From NCBI RefSeq assembly GCF_006385555.1, contig NZ_CP041036.1:2790001-2854000 (forward strand): a stretch of DNA of 64,000 nucleotides. The letters are read 5' to 3'. The translations under genes and the position numbers were made by a program. Below, piece by piece: positions 40,779-49,179 of the stretch (its first letter is position 1; each line of letters begins with the position of its first letter). Under the pieces are notes generated by a model. That model had not been told where the DNA came from and ran no database searches. It saw nothing but the letters and a program-made list of their open reading frames with translations. Source of the DNA: Shewanella polaris (lineage in GTDB: Bacteria; Pseudomonadota; Gammaproteobacteria; Enterobacterales; Shewanellaceae).

Positions 40779-42413
40779 ATGAAAGTAAACAACGCATACA
40801 TGTATTCAAGAGTCTCGAAAACCTCTCAAGCTGAGGTTGGTTTAGGCTTACAACGACAGAAAGAATTATGTAAAAACTTCCTTAAAGATAAACCTGAATA
40901 CAAACTAATAGATTCAATTCAGGACGCTGGTGTAAGTGGTTTCTCAGGTGATAACCTTTTAGATAAAGCAGGATTAGGCTCTTTCATGTCACAGGTTGAG
41001 CGAGGGCTCATTCCTAGAGGTAGCCTTCTAATTGTTGAGGGTATTGATAGGTTGTCTCGCTTGGGTATTCAGGATGGGCAAGAGCTAGTGAACAAGCTAT
41101 TTAAGGCAGGTATTGATGTTTGCTTGCTTAAAATGGGAATCATAATAAGCGCATCAGATAAGAATGATATTAGCGGGGCGTTACTTGTTTCAGTTGGTTT
41201 GTATTTGGGATTTCTTGAGTCTCAACAAAAGTCTGAACGCATTAAGAAGACCTTCGAGTTACAGCGTGAACAAGCTTTAAATGGTAAGAAAATTAAGATA
41301 GCTGTTAGGCCGTGGTTGAAGCTATCAGAAGACCAATTGAGCTTTGAGATTCTACCAGAGCCATTAGCCACATTGAGAAGGCTATTTGACCTCAAACTAT
41401 CAGGCCTTGGAGTATTGAAGATTGCTCAAATGTTGAATGATGACGGTACGCCACCACTATCAGGTAAAGTATGGAACGCCACAACAGTAACCAACCACCT
41501 AAAACACCGCTCAGTTATTGGTGAATACCACCCAAAAGTAGTTGTGATGAAAGATGGCAAGAAGAAACGAGTACCAGCCCCTAACCCTATTCTGAACTAC
41601 TACCCACAAGTAATATCCTCAGACATATTCTTATCCACTCAATCAACATTCATTAAAGCTAATGCAACCAAGGTACGGGCTAACGTTAACTTTCATAACC
41701 TGTTCAAGGGATTCATTAAGTGTAAGTGTTGTGGTGGTTCTCTGGGATGGCAACAAGGCGTTAATGTAGGTGGTAAAACTTACGAACCAAGACTTTACTG
41801 TAATACTCGAAAAGTGGGTAAGCTTAACTGTGAACAGAAAACATTCTACTACCCACAACTTGAAACAGGTTTAGTGAACTTGCTTTCACATCTGGACTAT
41901 TCAAAGCTAGCTGACACCAAGGATTATTCAAACGATATTCAAATTTTGGAGGGCGAATTACTTACAGCAGATAAGAAAATTGAGAACTTTACTCATGGTA
42001 TCGGATTAGCAGAAGACCTAACAACAATAACCTTGCTAACAGGTAAGCTTCAAGCGGAGCAGCGAGAACGTGAATCAATAGCTATCAAACTCTCTGAACT
42101 TCGCTCTAAGGCTATCGACTCAACATCTGATACCAACCTTATAGACGTTGATACAGTAAGCCCTGAGGGCAGAATGCGACTTCATAAGTTCCTTTCACAA
42201 TACATTGAAAGAATAACCACGGACGGTGAAATAGCATCAATAAAATTCTTTACTCACTCTACGCAATTTAACTTCAACCTTAAAGATTTGAGCACCCACC
42301 TTAACTACACCTTGCAAACACTGGAGACAGCTCAATATAAACGCATTAACTTAATAGAGTTTTACAAAAATCTCTCCATTGACTTGATTGATTTGCATGA
42401 CTTACAAGACTAG
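40779..42413 (+). CDS. Large serine recombinase (integrase)
   Basis: Site-specific integrase of 544 residues from the ATG at 40779; TTG and GTG starts slightly upstream are possible. The N-terminal resolvase catalytic domain (about 5-150) has the nucleophile Ser13 in YSRVSKTSQ, DAGVSGFSG and EGIDRLSRLG. The recombinase DNA-binding domain (about 165-270) and a zinc ribbon (about 314-351, CKCCGG... CNTRKVGKLNC) follow. A coiled-coil segment around 395-450 resembles those that control directionality. It lies 68 bases inside attL, the usual position for an integrase next to its site. No excisionase-like gene was recognised. Confidence 0.93.
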   Translation: MKVNNAYMYSRVSKTSQAEVGLGLQRQKELCKNFLKDKPEYKLIDSIQDAGVSGFSGDNLLDKAGLGSFMSQVERGLIPRGSLLIVEGIDRLSRLGIQDGQELVNKLFKAGIDVCLLKMGIIISASDKNDISGALLVSVGLYLGFLESQQKSERIKKTFELQREQALNGKKIKIAVRPWLKLSEDQLSFEILPEPLATLRRLFDLKLSGLGVLKIAQMLNDDGTPPLSGKVWNATTVTNHLKHRSVIGEYHPKVVVMKDGKKKRVPAPNPILNYYPQVISSDIFLSTQSTFIKANATKVRANVNFHNLFKGFIKCKCCGGSLGWQQGVNVGGKTYEPRLYCNTRKVGKLNCEQKTFYYPQLETGLVNLLSHLDYSKLADTKDYSNDIQILEGELLTADKKIENFTHGIGLAEDLTTITLLTGKLQAEQRERESIAIKLSELRSKAIDSTSDTNLIDVDTVSPEGRMRLHKFLSQYIERITTDGEIASIKFFTHSTQFNFNLKDLSTHLNYTLQTLETAQYKRINLIEFYKNLSIDLIDLHDLQD

Positions 42414-42419
42414 ATATGA

Positions 42420-42773
42420 CTACACACTGGAGCATATAGCCTCTTTAAGCTTTCCATAGGCTATGTATGCGGTGTTACTATCAATCTCGACACCTTTGGT
42501 TTCAAAATATACTTTTAAGCTCTTGGCGGTATCCATTAACTCAAATACACCTTTTGATATGGATAACTCGCCCACACCTTTGATGACCACCTTGTAGTTA
42601 GTTATCTCTTCATATACGGGAGTGGTGAGCGGTGATTGCTTAATAGCGTCCTGCTCCAAAGCCTTTCTAGCCTCGATGTTACGTAGAACCTCAAAGGCTG
42701 CTAACTCTCTAGCCTTCACCTCCTCTAAATTCAAGTGGTTTGCAACTCTTTTCTGTAAATCTGCTTTGTTCAT
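42420..42773 (-). CDS. Unknown protein of the element (117 aa)
   Basis: I do not recognise it. 117 residues; an N-terminal charged helical part (1-50, many Glu, Ala and Arg), then a mixed alpha/beta part with VVIKGVGELSISKGVFELMDTAKSL. No membrane segment, signal or cysteine pair. The ribosome site AGGAGTACAAATA before ATGAAC closely resembles that of the neighbouring 217-residue gene, so the two may be co-regulated. It ends 6 bases from the convergent recombinase gene. A terminator-like hairpin separates it from its upstream neighbour. Confidence 0.7.
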   Translation of the reverse strand: MNKADLQKRVANHLNLEEVKARELAAFEVLRNIEARKALEQDAIKQSPLTTPVYEEITNYKVVIKGVGELSISKGVFELMDTAKSLKVYFETKGVEIDSNTAYIAYGKLKEAICSSV

Positions 42774-42799
42774 TATTTGTACTCCTAAACTGTGGGTAT

Positions 42800-42829
42800 A
42801 AAAAAAGGGCTAACATTTCTGCAAGCCCC
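42800..42829 (-). terminator. Terminator-like hairpin between two element genes
   Basis: On the minus strand GGGCT and AGCCC pair around a 12-base loop, followed by seven T, upstream of the AGGAGT of the 117-residue gene. It could attenuate read-through. Confidence 0.6.
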
Positions 42830-42862
42830 TTCAAGGTTTTATAATCTTCATTTGCACTTCTC

Positions 42863-43516
42863 TTAGCTAGCTAGACCTTGACGACTACGAGCCTCTCGAG
42901 CTTTCTCTGCAAGGATGGTTTTATCTGGCTTAGTTACTGACTCATACCTATCTAAAGCTATCCAATGAGCGTCTAGCTGATTCTGAGCATCATCTATCTT
43001 GCCATTGTAGATAGCGTATTCCTCTTTTAACTCATTCTTTATAAATTCAAATAACAATGCCTTATCTTTAACTTGTAACGTCTTAGGTTTCTTGAAGTAA
43101 GCAGTGATTTTAGTCACTCCACCAAAACTGTTAATAACAGGGTCTAACCCAATACACCAACCATCCTCTAAAAACTCTTTGTGGTGTTTGAACATAGCTG
43201 AAAGCGGATAGACGCCACCGCCGTACTCTCTCCTTAAGTTTGCGCCCTCAAAGTCATCTACAGAATAGACTGCCAAGTTCCCATAAGACTTATAACGCTT
43301 ATCACTATGCACAACCGAATCTCGCACTCGCTTCCTTGATAGCTTTGACATAGCATCTAACTTAATAAAGTTACCCCTAGATAGGATACCGAGCGCTTCT
43401 TTATCTTTAGCCTCTTGCAAAAGCTCTTTATTAAACCTATCTAACTCTTTATCAAGTAAGGCTGCTCTATTACTTCTTACATCTTGAGGTGTTTGACCTC
43501 TATTGGTTCTGTTCAT
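42863..43516 (-). CDS. Unknown protein of the element (217 aa)
   Basis: I do not recognise it. 217 residues, basic. Residues 1-70 are Arg/Lys/Asp-rich and helical (RSNRAALLDKELDRFNKELL). A central part has SYGNLAVYSVDDFEGANLRREYGGGVYPLSAMFKHHKEFLEDGW, and the C-terminal helix is strongly charged. No membrane span or catalytic motif that I can name. AGGAGTACACGAA precedes the ATG at 43516. It is the first gene of the minus-strand pair, with a long leader containing a large inverted repeat. Confidence 0.7.
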   Translation of the reverse strand: MNRTNRGQTPQDVRSNRAALLDKELDRFNKELLQEAKDKEALGILSRGNFIKLDAMSKLSRKRVRDSVVHSDKRYKSYGNLAVYSVDDFEGANLRREYGGGVYPLSAMFKHHKEFLEDGWCIGLDPVINSFGGVTKITAYFKKPKTLQVKDKALLFEFIKNELKEEYAIYNGKIDDAQNQLDAHWIALDRYESVTKPDKTILAEKAREARSRQGLAS

Positions 43517-43564
43517 TTCGTGTACTCCTATATGCAGACTCCAGCTTTAATTAGCTTAAAAACA

Positions 43565-43651
43565 TTTCCTCAGAAGCCTACACGCTTAAGCAAAAGCTTT
43601 ATTTGCGGCAAGGGAGTCTAATACACAAAACTGTGCAGACTTCTGAGGAAA
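43565..43651. repeat. Large imperfect inverted repeat in element leader
   Basis: A perfect 12-bp pair TTTCCTCAGAAG (43565-43576) and CTTCTGAGGAAA (43640-43651) extends inward to about 19 bp with mismatches (..CT.CAC/GTG.AG..). The loop contains a smaller stem GCAAA/TTTGC. It lies about 50 bases before the 217-residue gene on that gene's predicted leader. It may be an RNA structure, a protein-binding site or a recombination site. Confidence 0.65.
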
Positions 43652-43930
43652 GGCTCTTTATGGACAAGTGGTTAGATTGGTATTGGTAGATTTAACACGC
43701 ACTATTATCACCCACAACTATGAGCTATAGAATGATTTAGTAAAACCTAGTTAAGATTATTTGTTTTATTACTGGGGGTTGTTAGAGGTTATCTGTATTG
43801 GTAAGAGTATTAGTGAAGTAGACATACTAACAATAAAAATAAGGAATAACAGATAGTGATTAAGGACGTATAAACAATCACTAAAGTATTTACCAAAGAC
43901 CTTAGAAGCTATTTACTCAATACATTTAAT

Positions 43931-43959
43931 ATTTTAGCATGTTTTTAACAAAAAGTCAA
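43931..43959 (-). promoter_or_regulatory. Sigma-70 promoter for the minus-strand element genes, with overlapping inverted repeat
   Basis: On the minus strand: -35 TTGACT, exact 17-base spacer, -10 TAAAAT. The spacer contains one arm (CATGTTTTT, 43938-43946) of an inverted repeat whose other arm (AAAAACATG) is at 43981-43989; a direct repeat GTGACCA lies just beyond near 43997-44015. This layout suggests a repressor. The predicted leader to the first gene is about 400 bases. Confidence 0.6.
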
Positions 43960-43989
43960 CCAATTTAGCTTGATTAAGTGAAAAACATG

Positions 43990-44350
43990 TGTTAAGTGAC
44001 CAATCGGTGACCAGCACACACTTTCACTGATAAAGCGTTAGAGGATTAAATAAACCATAACTAGGCTATTCACCTTAACCTAACTACGCGAGCAATTACG
44101 AAAGAACTTCACAATCTCACCCAAAAGCTTAACAGGCCTACTTATAGGTTTTTCGAGTATTAAAGGGTAATAGGTGTTTACCTCTAATTACTATAATTAA
44201 GTTTGACAAACAAAAATTAAAACCAGCAATAACAATAACTTAATTGAGCTTCATCTAAAAAGATACTATAAATAAACGCACGACTTACTATTAATATACT
44301 TAGCTTTACAAGGGAATTAACACCCCAACCTTTAATAGAGTCCTGAGTGG
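43990..44350. other. Element intergenic region downstream of the small recombinase
   Basis: An AT-rich stretch of 360 bases with stops in all frames. It holds the GTGACCA direct repeats at its left end and no gene. No terminator for the recombinase gene is obvious. Confidence 0.4.
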
Positions 44351-45016
44351 TTATTTTTTCCCTATTTCTAACTTATCTATTAAACGCTTAACCTGTGTCG
44401 CTTGGAACTTACCACCACGAACAGTGACCAAGCCGAGACCATTAAGTTTTTCAGCGATACCCTTCATAGTGCAAACACCTGAGTCAACAATCAATTGAAT
44501 CTGCACACGATATTGCTCCGCATCATTCTTAGCTTTGGCACTAGCAGCCTCATTAGCCTTATCAATGTTACCTCTATTACCACCTAACACCACACCACGA
44601 GCTTTAGCTTCCCTAAGCGCTGCAATGGTGCGCTTGCTAATAAAGTCCCGCTCCTGCTCTGCTAAGGCTGCATAAATGTGAAGCTGAAACTTATCAGCAT
44701 TTGGCATAGTGGCCACTTTAAAATCGACATCCTCCATCAACTTAGCAATAGTGCTTACCTTGCGACTGATTCGGTCTAGCTTGGCGACCAACAAAATCGC
44801 CTTAGTCTTTTTGGTAAGTAAAACGGCTTTCATATATTCGGTACGATTATCTTTCATTCCTGACTCAATGTCAGTGAACGTACCCACAACCTCAAACGGT
44901 GTTTCTGAATATTGCTCCAAAAATAGATTTACATCCCTTTCTTGTGCTGCCAACCCTAGACCTGACTCACCTTGCTTTTTGGTACTTATTCGATAATAGA
45001 CTACATATTTCTTCAT
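44351..45016 (-). CDS. Small serine recombinase (resolvase/invertase family)
   Basis: 221 residues. A catalytic domain occupies about 1-140, with nucleophile Ser11 in YYRISTKKQGESGLGLAAQ, LLVAKLDRISRK and LAEQERDFISKRT. A short C-terminal helical DNA-binding part (about 165-215, MKGIAEKLNGLGLVTVRGGKFQATQVKRLIDKL) is of the HTH type seen in resolvases. It may resolve multimers, act on internal sites or assist the large recombinase; nothing in the sequence decides this. Its own promoter lies 35-62 bases upstream. Confidence 0.9.
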   Translation of the reverse strand: MKKYVVYYRISTKKQGESGLGLAAQERDVNLFLEQYSETPFEVVGTFTDIESGMKDNRTEYMKAVLLTKKTKAILLVAKLDRISRKVSTIAKLMEDVDFKVATMPNADKFQLHIYAALAEQERDFISKRTIAALREAKARGVVLGGNRGNIDKANEAASAKAKNDAEQYRVQIQLIVDSGVCTMKGIAEKLNGLGLVTVRGGKFQATQVKRLIDKLEIGKK

Positions 45017-45050
45017 GTTGGCGACCTGTATTAATTAATCAATAACGACA

Positions 45051-45078
45051 ATTATACACGTTTAATTACAAATCACAA
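45051..45078 (-). promoter_or_regulatory. Promoter of the small recombinase gene
   Basis: On the minus strand: -35 TTGTGA (45073-45078), 16-base spacer, -10 TATAAT (45051-45056). It gives a leader of about 30 bases. Confidence 0.6.
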
Positions 45079-45397
45079 CGGAGGTCTCGAATGTAAACTC
45101 GTTTAAAGACTTCCTTACACTGTCGGATTAATTGATTGTGAACTTGTATAATACATAATTCATACAGAACTCTATCGGATTTTAAAAATCCTACAGGATG
45201 TTAACCAAAGACCTAAAGACCCCCTAAATACCTCATCACAAGCAACAGGGATTTCACCCATGCATCAAGACCAAGCGGGCTATTCTTTACGACCTGTATC
45301 GTGGAAAAATCAGTTTCCTCAAAATCTTTATCCATGTATATTTAAACTATTGATATTGAAGCTTTCAACCACTTAATTAATGGGAATAACATAATAT
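45079..45397. other. Divergent region in the element
   Basis: Contains TATAAT at 45147-45152 on the plus strand (weak -35), followed 25 bases later by a perfect 7-1-7 palindrome GGATTTT-A-AAAATCC (about 45177-45191), a possible operator for the plus-strand genes. No ORF. Confidence 0.4.
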
Positions 45398-45862
45398 ATG
45401 GATATATTCGCAGGCTTTAGCGCATTAAGCACTGGACTTACGGCAACCAAGCAACTTGCATCAGCAGTGCTTGAAGGTAAAGCAGATACGAAAGCTTATG
45501 AGCTAGCTATTGCTTCTAACAAAGAAATAATGGAAATGCAGACCATAATACTACAAGTCCAACAGGCTATGTTTGCCTCTCAGCTAGAGAATCAGCGTCT
45601 TCAAAAAGAGTTAGAAACTACTCAGGATAAATCAAAAAAATCTGACATGTATAAGCTTATAAAGAATGACTTTGGAATGGTACTTTTAGAATACCAAGGA
45701 GAACCACATCATTTTGCTTGTCCTTCATGTGAAGAGACCAAGGGTCACCACATCAAATTACAGCAGCATTCAGAGTGCCACCTAAGATGCACCTCCTGTG
45801 AAACAATTTACCAATCAGAGATTATTGAGTCATGGTATGGCGTTGATACACATGATTATTAA
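45398..45862 (+). CDS. Unknown zinc-ribbon protein of the element (154 aa)
   Basis: I do not recognise it. Residues 1-30 are small and hydrophobic with Gly/Ala (FAGFSALSTGLTATKQLASAVLEG). A coiled coil spans about 35-80 (Gln, Leu, Glu and Lys rich). The C-terminal zinc ribbon has C108-x2-C111 and C131-x2-C134, with a further Cys127 and His residues between. The layout (helical stalk plus zinc ribbon) fits a scaffold or nucleic-acid-binding adaptor; this is inference. It is 81 bases upstream of the membrane-protein gene on the same strand, so the two are probably co-transcribed. Confidence 0.75.
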   Translation: MDIFAGFSALSTGLTATKQLASAVLEGKADTKAYELAIASNKEIMEMQTIILQVQQAMFASQLENQRLQKELETTQDKSKKSDMYKLIKNDFGMVLLEYQGEPHHFACPSCEETKGHHIKLQQHSECHLRCTSCETIYQSEIIESWYGVDTHDY

Positions 45863-45943
45863 CATAAGTTTAATTGCTATTACACTGACCTTAAACCCTA
45901 CCTCCCCCCTAAATTTAACTATCAACTATAGTGAGTTGGCTTA

Positions 45944-46471
45944 ATGTACTTTATCGAGATGTTTGCAGACCCTTCTGACAGAGCTAGGTTCTTAGCTATC
46001 TTATTATCAGCCTTCTTTGTAGGGCTTGGAGTTTGGTACACACAGAACCAAATAAACCTTAGAGAAGTCAAAGCACTCAAGGTATCTAAAATAGAAGAAC
46101 TCTACAAAGCATCAATAAGTTGCTTACACTTACTAGAAAGTCTTCAGCAAAAAGCAATTGCTGAAACTGAAAATGATAAACACCCTGCCATTTTTGACCC
46201 TGATGAAAAGCTAAGAATAAAACAAGAGACCAATCTAATACAAAGAGACTTACTCGAAAACCATCAAAAAATGCAGATGCTTATTAGCTTATACTTCCCT
46301 GAAGAAAAAATGAACACTAATTACGAACACCTTACAAATCAAGCAATTAAAATAATTACCAACAGCGATAATAGCCCCAAACATTTTGTAAAGAAAATAG
46401 GGCTTATTGTAAAAGAAGCGGAGGTCTATGTCATTATAAGCAAAGAGCAATCCAAACTGATGAGTAAGTAA
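45944..46471 (+). CDS. Unknown single-span membrane protein of the element (175 aa)
   Basis: I do not recognise it. One N-terminal membrane helix at about 15-32 (FLAILLSAFFVGLGVWY) is followed by a helical, charged body of about 140 residues predicted to be cytoplasmic or periplasmic (KVSKIEELYKASISCLHLLESLQQKAIAE, QETNLIQRDLLENHQKMQMLISLYF). It resembles cargo proteins with a membrane anchor and coiled helices. It is the last gene before attR; its stop is 50 bases from the crossover. Confidence 0.75.
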   Translation: MYFIEMFADPSDRARFLAILLSAFFVGLGVWYTQNQINLREVKALKVSKIEELYKASISCLHLLESLQQKAIAETENDKHPAIFDPDEKLRIKQETNLIQRDLLENHQKMQMLISLYFPEEKMNTNYEHLTNQAIKIITNSDNSPKHFVKKIGLIVKEAEVYVIISKEQSKLMSK

Positions 46472-46507
46472 AGGAGGTTTTAGTATCGTGAAATCAATTA
46501 TGGATTA

Positions 46508-46535
46508 AGCAATTTCACCAGTTGACGTACCAGCA
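46508..46535. other. attR, right junction of the serine-recombinase element
   Basis: Element sequence (ATTTCACCA) meets gene sequence (TGACGTACC) around a shared GT at 46521-46522. Compared with attL, the identical run across the junction is GTTG. Confidence 0.7.
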
Positions 46536-47200
46536 GCAAGGTTGCCTTGTTTATCAAGTGCTACAGCGCCTACCGTGCCGTATTTATAATTAGCGGGTAA
46601 TTGTTCAACTGATGCTTGATAATCACCGCCGTTATTTTGTTCGGCTTTAATAATACTCGTTTTAGCATCTAACAATTGCGCATAACGATGTGGGGTATCA
46701 AAGTGACTGTTAGCCACCAAGCTAAATTGTTGTGTTAACGCAAACTCTTCCGCCCCTTGTCCGTAAAGCATCACATGGGGTGACTTATCCATCACCTTGC
46801 GCGCTAAATCAATTGGGTTTTTAATATGTTTAACCCCAGCCACAGCACCCGCATTCATGGTGTTACCATCCATTATAGAAGAATCTAACTCGTGGCCACC
46901 ATCAAAGGTATAAACAGCACCGACCCCAGCATTAAATAGCGGGCTATTCTCTAATACATTTATTGCAGCTTGAACGGCATCGAGACTGTCACCACCGTTA
47001 TCCAACACCTTATATCCTGTATCCACAGCCTGCTTAAGCTTGTCGCGAAGATTTTGTTGTAACTCAGGACTTAAACTAGCTTCTGAAATAGTGCCTGCAC
47101 CACCATGGATTGCAATAGCAAACGGTTTATCATCAGCAGCAAAATTGACAGTCGATGTGAGGCTTAAACAGAGCGCAATCGTTAAATATACTTTATTCAT
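46521..47200 (-). pseudogene. 5' part of isoaspartyl peptidase/L-asparaginase gene, split by the mobile element
   Basis: Encodes a signal peptide (MNKVYLTIALCLSLTSTVNFA), the alpha subunit (FAIAIHGGAGTISEASLSPE, FNAGVGAVYTFDGGHELDSSIMDG) and the start of the beta subunit with nucleophile Thr209 in KYGTVGAVALD. The gene frame runs through AAGTSTG, then enters the element and stops at 46505 after three foreign residues. The family hydrolyses isoaspartyl dipeptides and asparagine after autocleavage before this Thr. Removing the element gives 1035 bases, 344 residues, in frame. As it stands the protein lacks most of the beta subunit and should be inactive. Divergent from tamA. Confidence 0.92.
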
Positions 47201-47331
47201 GTTAGTTAAGTCCTTTAAAGTGGTTTATCTTTATGACTATTTCTACTTGTCTTTTCAATCATATCATTGCGACTTTTATGCTTTGTAGCGACAATAGACA
47301 TTATCATCAATTTTGGAAAAGATAGCTTAAC

Positions 47332-49179
47332 TTGTCTACAAAATGCCTTAAATTTAGTCAGTTTATATTACTTTCGTTGACATTAATGATGTCAGGCTTT
47401 GTGCTGGCTGATAATAATTGGTTAACGATTAAGGTTTCGGGCGTTAACAAAAAAATTGAAAAGAATATTTTTGCTCATTTAGGCACGTTGCCAGAAAACG
47501 AGGTTCAGCGTCGAGCTTTCTTATTTACCGTGGACGATAACACCCAAGATGCGCTTGAATCCATGGGCTATTACCATGGTATTTTAGATGTCGATGTTAA
47601 AGAAAATGATAATGGACCTTGGGAGTTAAGCCTCAATATCACCCTAGGAGACCCTGTAATTATTCAATGGATAGATATTCGTTTCCAAGGTGAGATGCTG
47701 GAAGACGATACCTTTTCGTTGTGGCTTAATCGTTTAAAAGTCAAACCCGGCGACACCTTAAACCACGGGGTATATGATTTAATTAAATCACAACTGGTAA
47801 CATTAGCGCTGGCGCGTGGTTATTTTGATGGCCAATACACTAAAGCTGAAATTAGTATTAACCGTGACTTAAATACCGCTCAAATTAATTTGCAGTTTGA
47901 TTCGGGGAAACGCTATTTATTCGGTCATGTCGATTTTGAAGGCAGTACACTACACGACGATCTTCTCGAATCCTTAATCCCTTTTGATGCAGACGCCCCT
48001 TACGCGACACAACAACTCACTGAGTTTAATCGCAATTTATTAGATACTGGTTACTTTAGCAATATCAAAGTATTACCTCAGTTAGACAAGATAGATACAG
48101 GCTTAGTACCCATTAAAGTAGAGTTGAGCCCACGTCCTAGTCATCTTATTGATGTCGGTTTAGGTGCTGATATTGGCAATAGCACCGAAAACGCAGTCGA
48201 TCCTCGAGTGCGTGTTACATGGCGCACGCCACAAATAAATAGCTATGGTCATTATCAAGAAACCAGTGCTGAATGGTCGCCAGAAAGACCCAAAATATTA
48301 ACCACTTATACCATCCCATTGACCCATCCTTTGGATGACCAGTTGAAAATAAAACTAGGATTATTACGTGACACCTATGGCGTTACTCAAGATTATGATG
48401 CCGACAAACGTGAATTTAGTAATACAGGCCAGCTAGAGTCTAAAAAGTACTTAATCGGCTTAACTCGCCAAAGACGATCTAAAAATAATTGGCTACATGG
48501 TTATTCAATTGAATCAATGAGAGAGTTTTATACTCAACTGGATACTGACTATGATCCACGCTTTTATTTATTAAGCTATAACCTGACCAAAACAGTTCGA
48601 GGTGACAACACGCTCGATCCCAAGTCTGGTTACCGTCAGACATACAGTATTGAATATGCAGATCCTTCCTTAGGGTCGACCATTCGACTTGCTCGTTTAC
48701 AAGCCCGATTTAAATGGATAGAGACCTTATTTGATAAACACCGTTTTGTCGCCAGAATTGATTTAGCAGCCAATATTGCCGATAAAAATGATATTGATTA
48801 TATTCCACCATCACTACGTTATTTTGCCGGTGGTGACCAAAGTATACGAGGTTATAGTTATCAAGAGTTAGGGCCTTATATAGACTATACCAACGACGAC
48901 GGAGGCTTATCTCGGCAAGTTGTTGGTGGACGTTATTTGGCTATTGGCAGTATAGAATATCAATATTATCTTACCCCGACTTGGCGAGTGGCCACTTTTG
49001 TCGATGCTGGTAATGCTTTTGATACACAACAATTTGAACCAGTGGTATCTGTTGGCGGTGGTGTACATTGGATCTCACCCATTGGCCCCATTCGCATGGA
49101 CTTAGGTTTTGGCTTAAAAGAAACCGAGACCGTTGCACGTTCATATCGTTTCCATTTAACCATGGGGACTGATTTATGA
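47332..49179 (+). CDS. tamA: TamA, outer-membrane translocation and assembly protein
   Basis: A BamA/Omp85-family barrel of 615 residues. The signal peptide MSTKCLKFSQFILLSLTLMMSGFVLA is followed by three POTRA domains (about 28-265). A 16-stranded barrel (about 270-615) contains the characteristic GGDQSIRGY motif (in YFAGGDQSIRGYSYQ) and ends RFHLTMGTDL. The start is a TTG at 47332 preceded by GGAAAAG; no ATG keeps the signal peptide intact. With TamB it helps assemble autotransporters and moves lipid to the outer membrane. Its stop overlaps the tamB start (ATGA). Confidence 0.94.
   Translation: MSTKCLKFSQFILLSLTLMMSGFVLADNNWLTIKVSGVNKKIEKNIFAHLGTLPENEVQRRAFLFTVDDNTQDALESMGYYHGILDVDVKENDNGPWELSLNITLGDPVIIQWIDIRFQGEMLEDDTFSLWLNRLKVKPGDTLNHGVYDLIKSQLVTLALARGYFDGQYTKAEISINRDLNTAQINLQFDSGKRYLFGHVDFEGSTLHDDLLESLIPFDADAPYATQQLTEFNRNLLDTGYFSNIKVLPQLDKIDTGLVPIKVELSPRPSHLIDVGLGADIGNSTENAVDPRVRVTWRTPQINSYGHYQETSAEWSPERPKILTTYTIPLTHPLDDQLKIKLGLLRDTYGVTQDYDADKREFSNTGQLESKKYLIGLTRQRRSKNNWLHGYSIESMREFYTQLDTDYDPRFYLLSYNLTKTVRGDNTLDPKSGYRQTYSIEYADPSLGSTIRLARLQARFKWIETLFDKHRFVARIDLAANIADKNDIDYIPPSLRYFAGGDQSIRGYSYQELGPYIDYTNDDGGLSRQVVGGRYLAIGSIEYQYYLTPTWRVATFVDAGNAFDTQQFEPVVSVGGGVHWISPIGPIRMDLGFGLKETETVARSYRFHLTMGTDL

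Larger units (their letters stand above)
40711..46521. mobile_element. 5.81 kb integrative element with large serine recombinase
   Basis: Splits a peptidase gene whose two parts join exactly in frame when the element is removed. It carries a large serine recombinase at its left end, two unknown genes on the minus strand, a small serine recombinase, and two unknown genes on the plus strand at the right end. No replication, conjugation or phage structural gene is visible. Joining the element ends gives CACCA-GT-TGGTG with further imperfect dyad symmetry outward (about 12 of 18 bases), as expected for an attP of this recombinase class. It is AT-rich with long leader regions compared with the neighbouring core genes. 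Confidence 0.9.
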
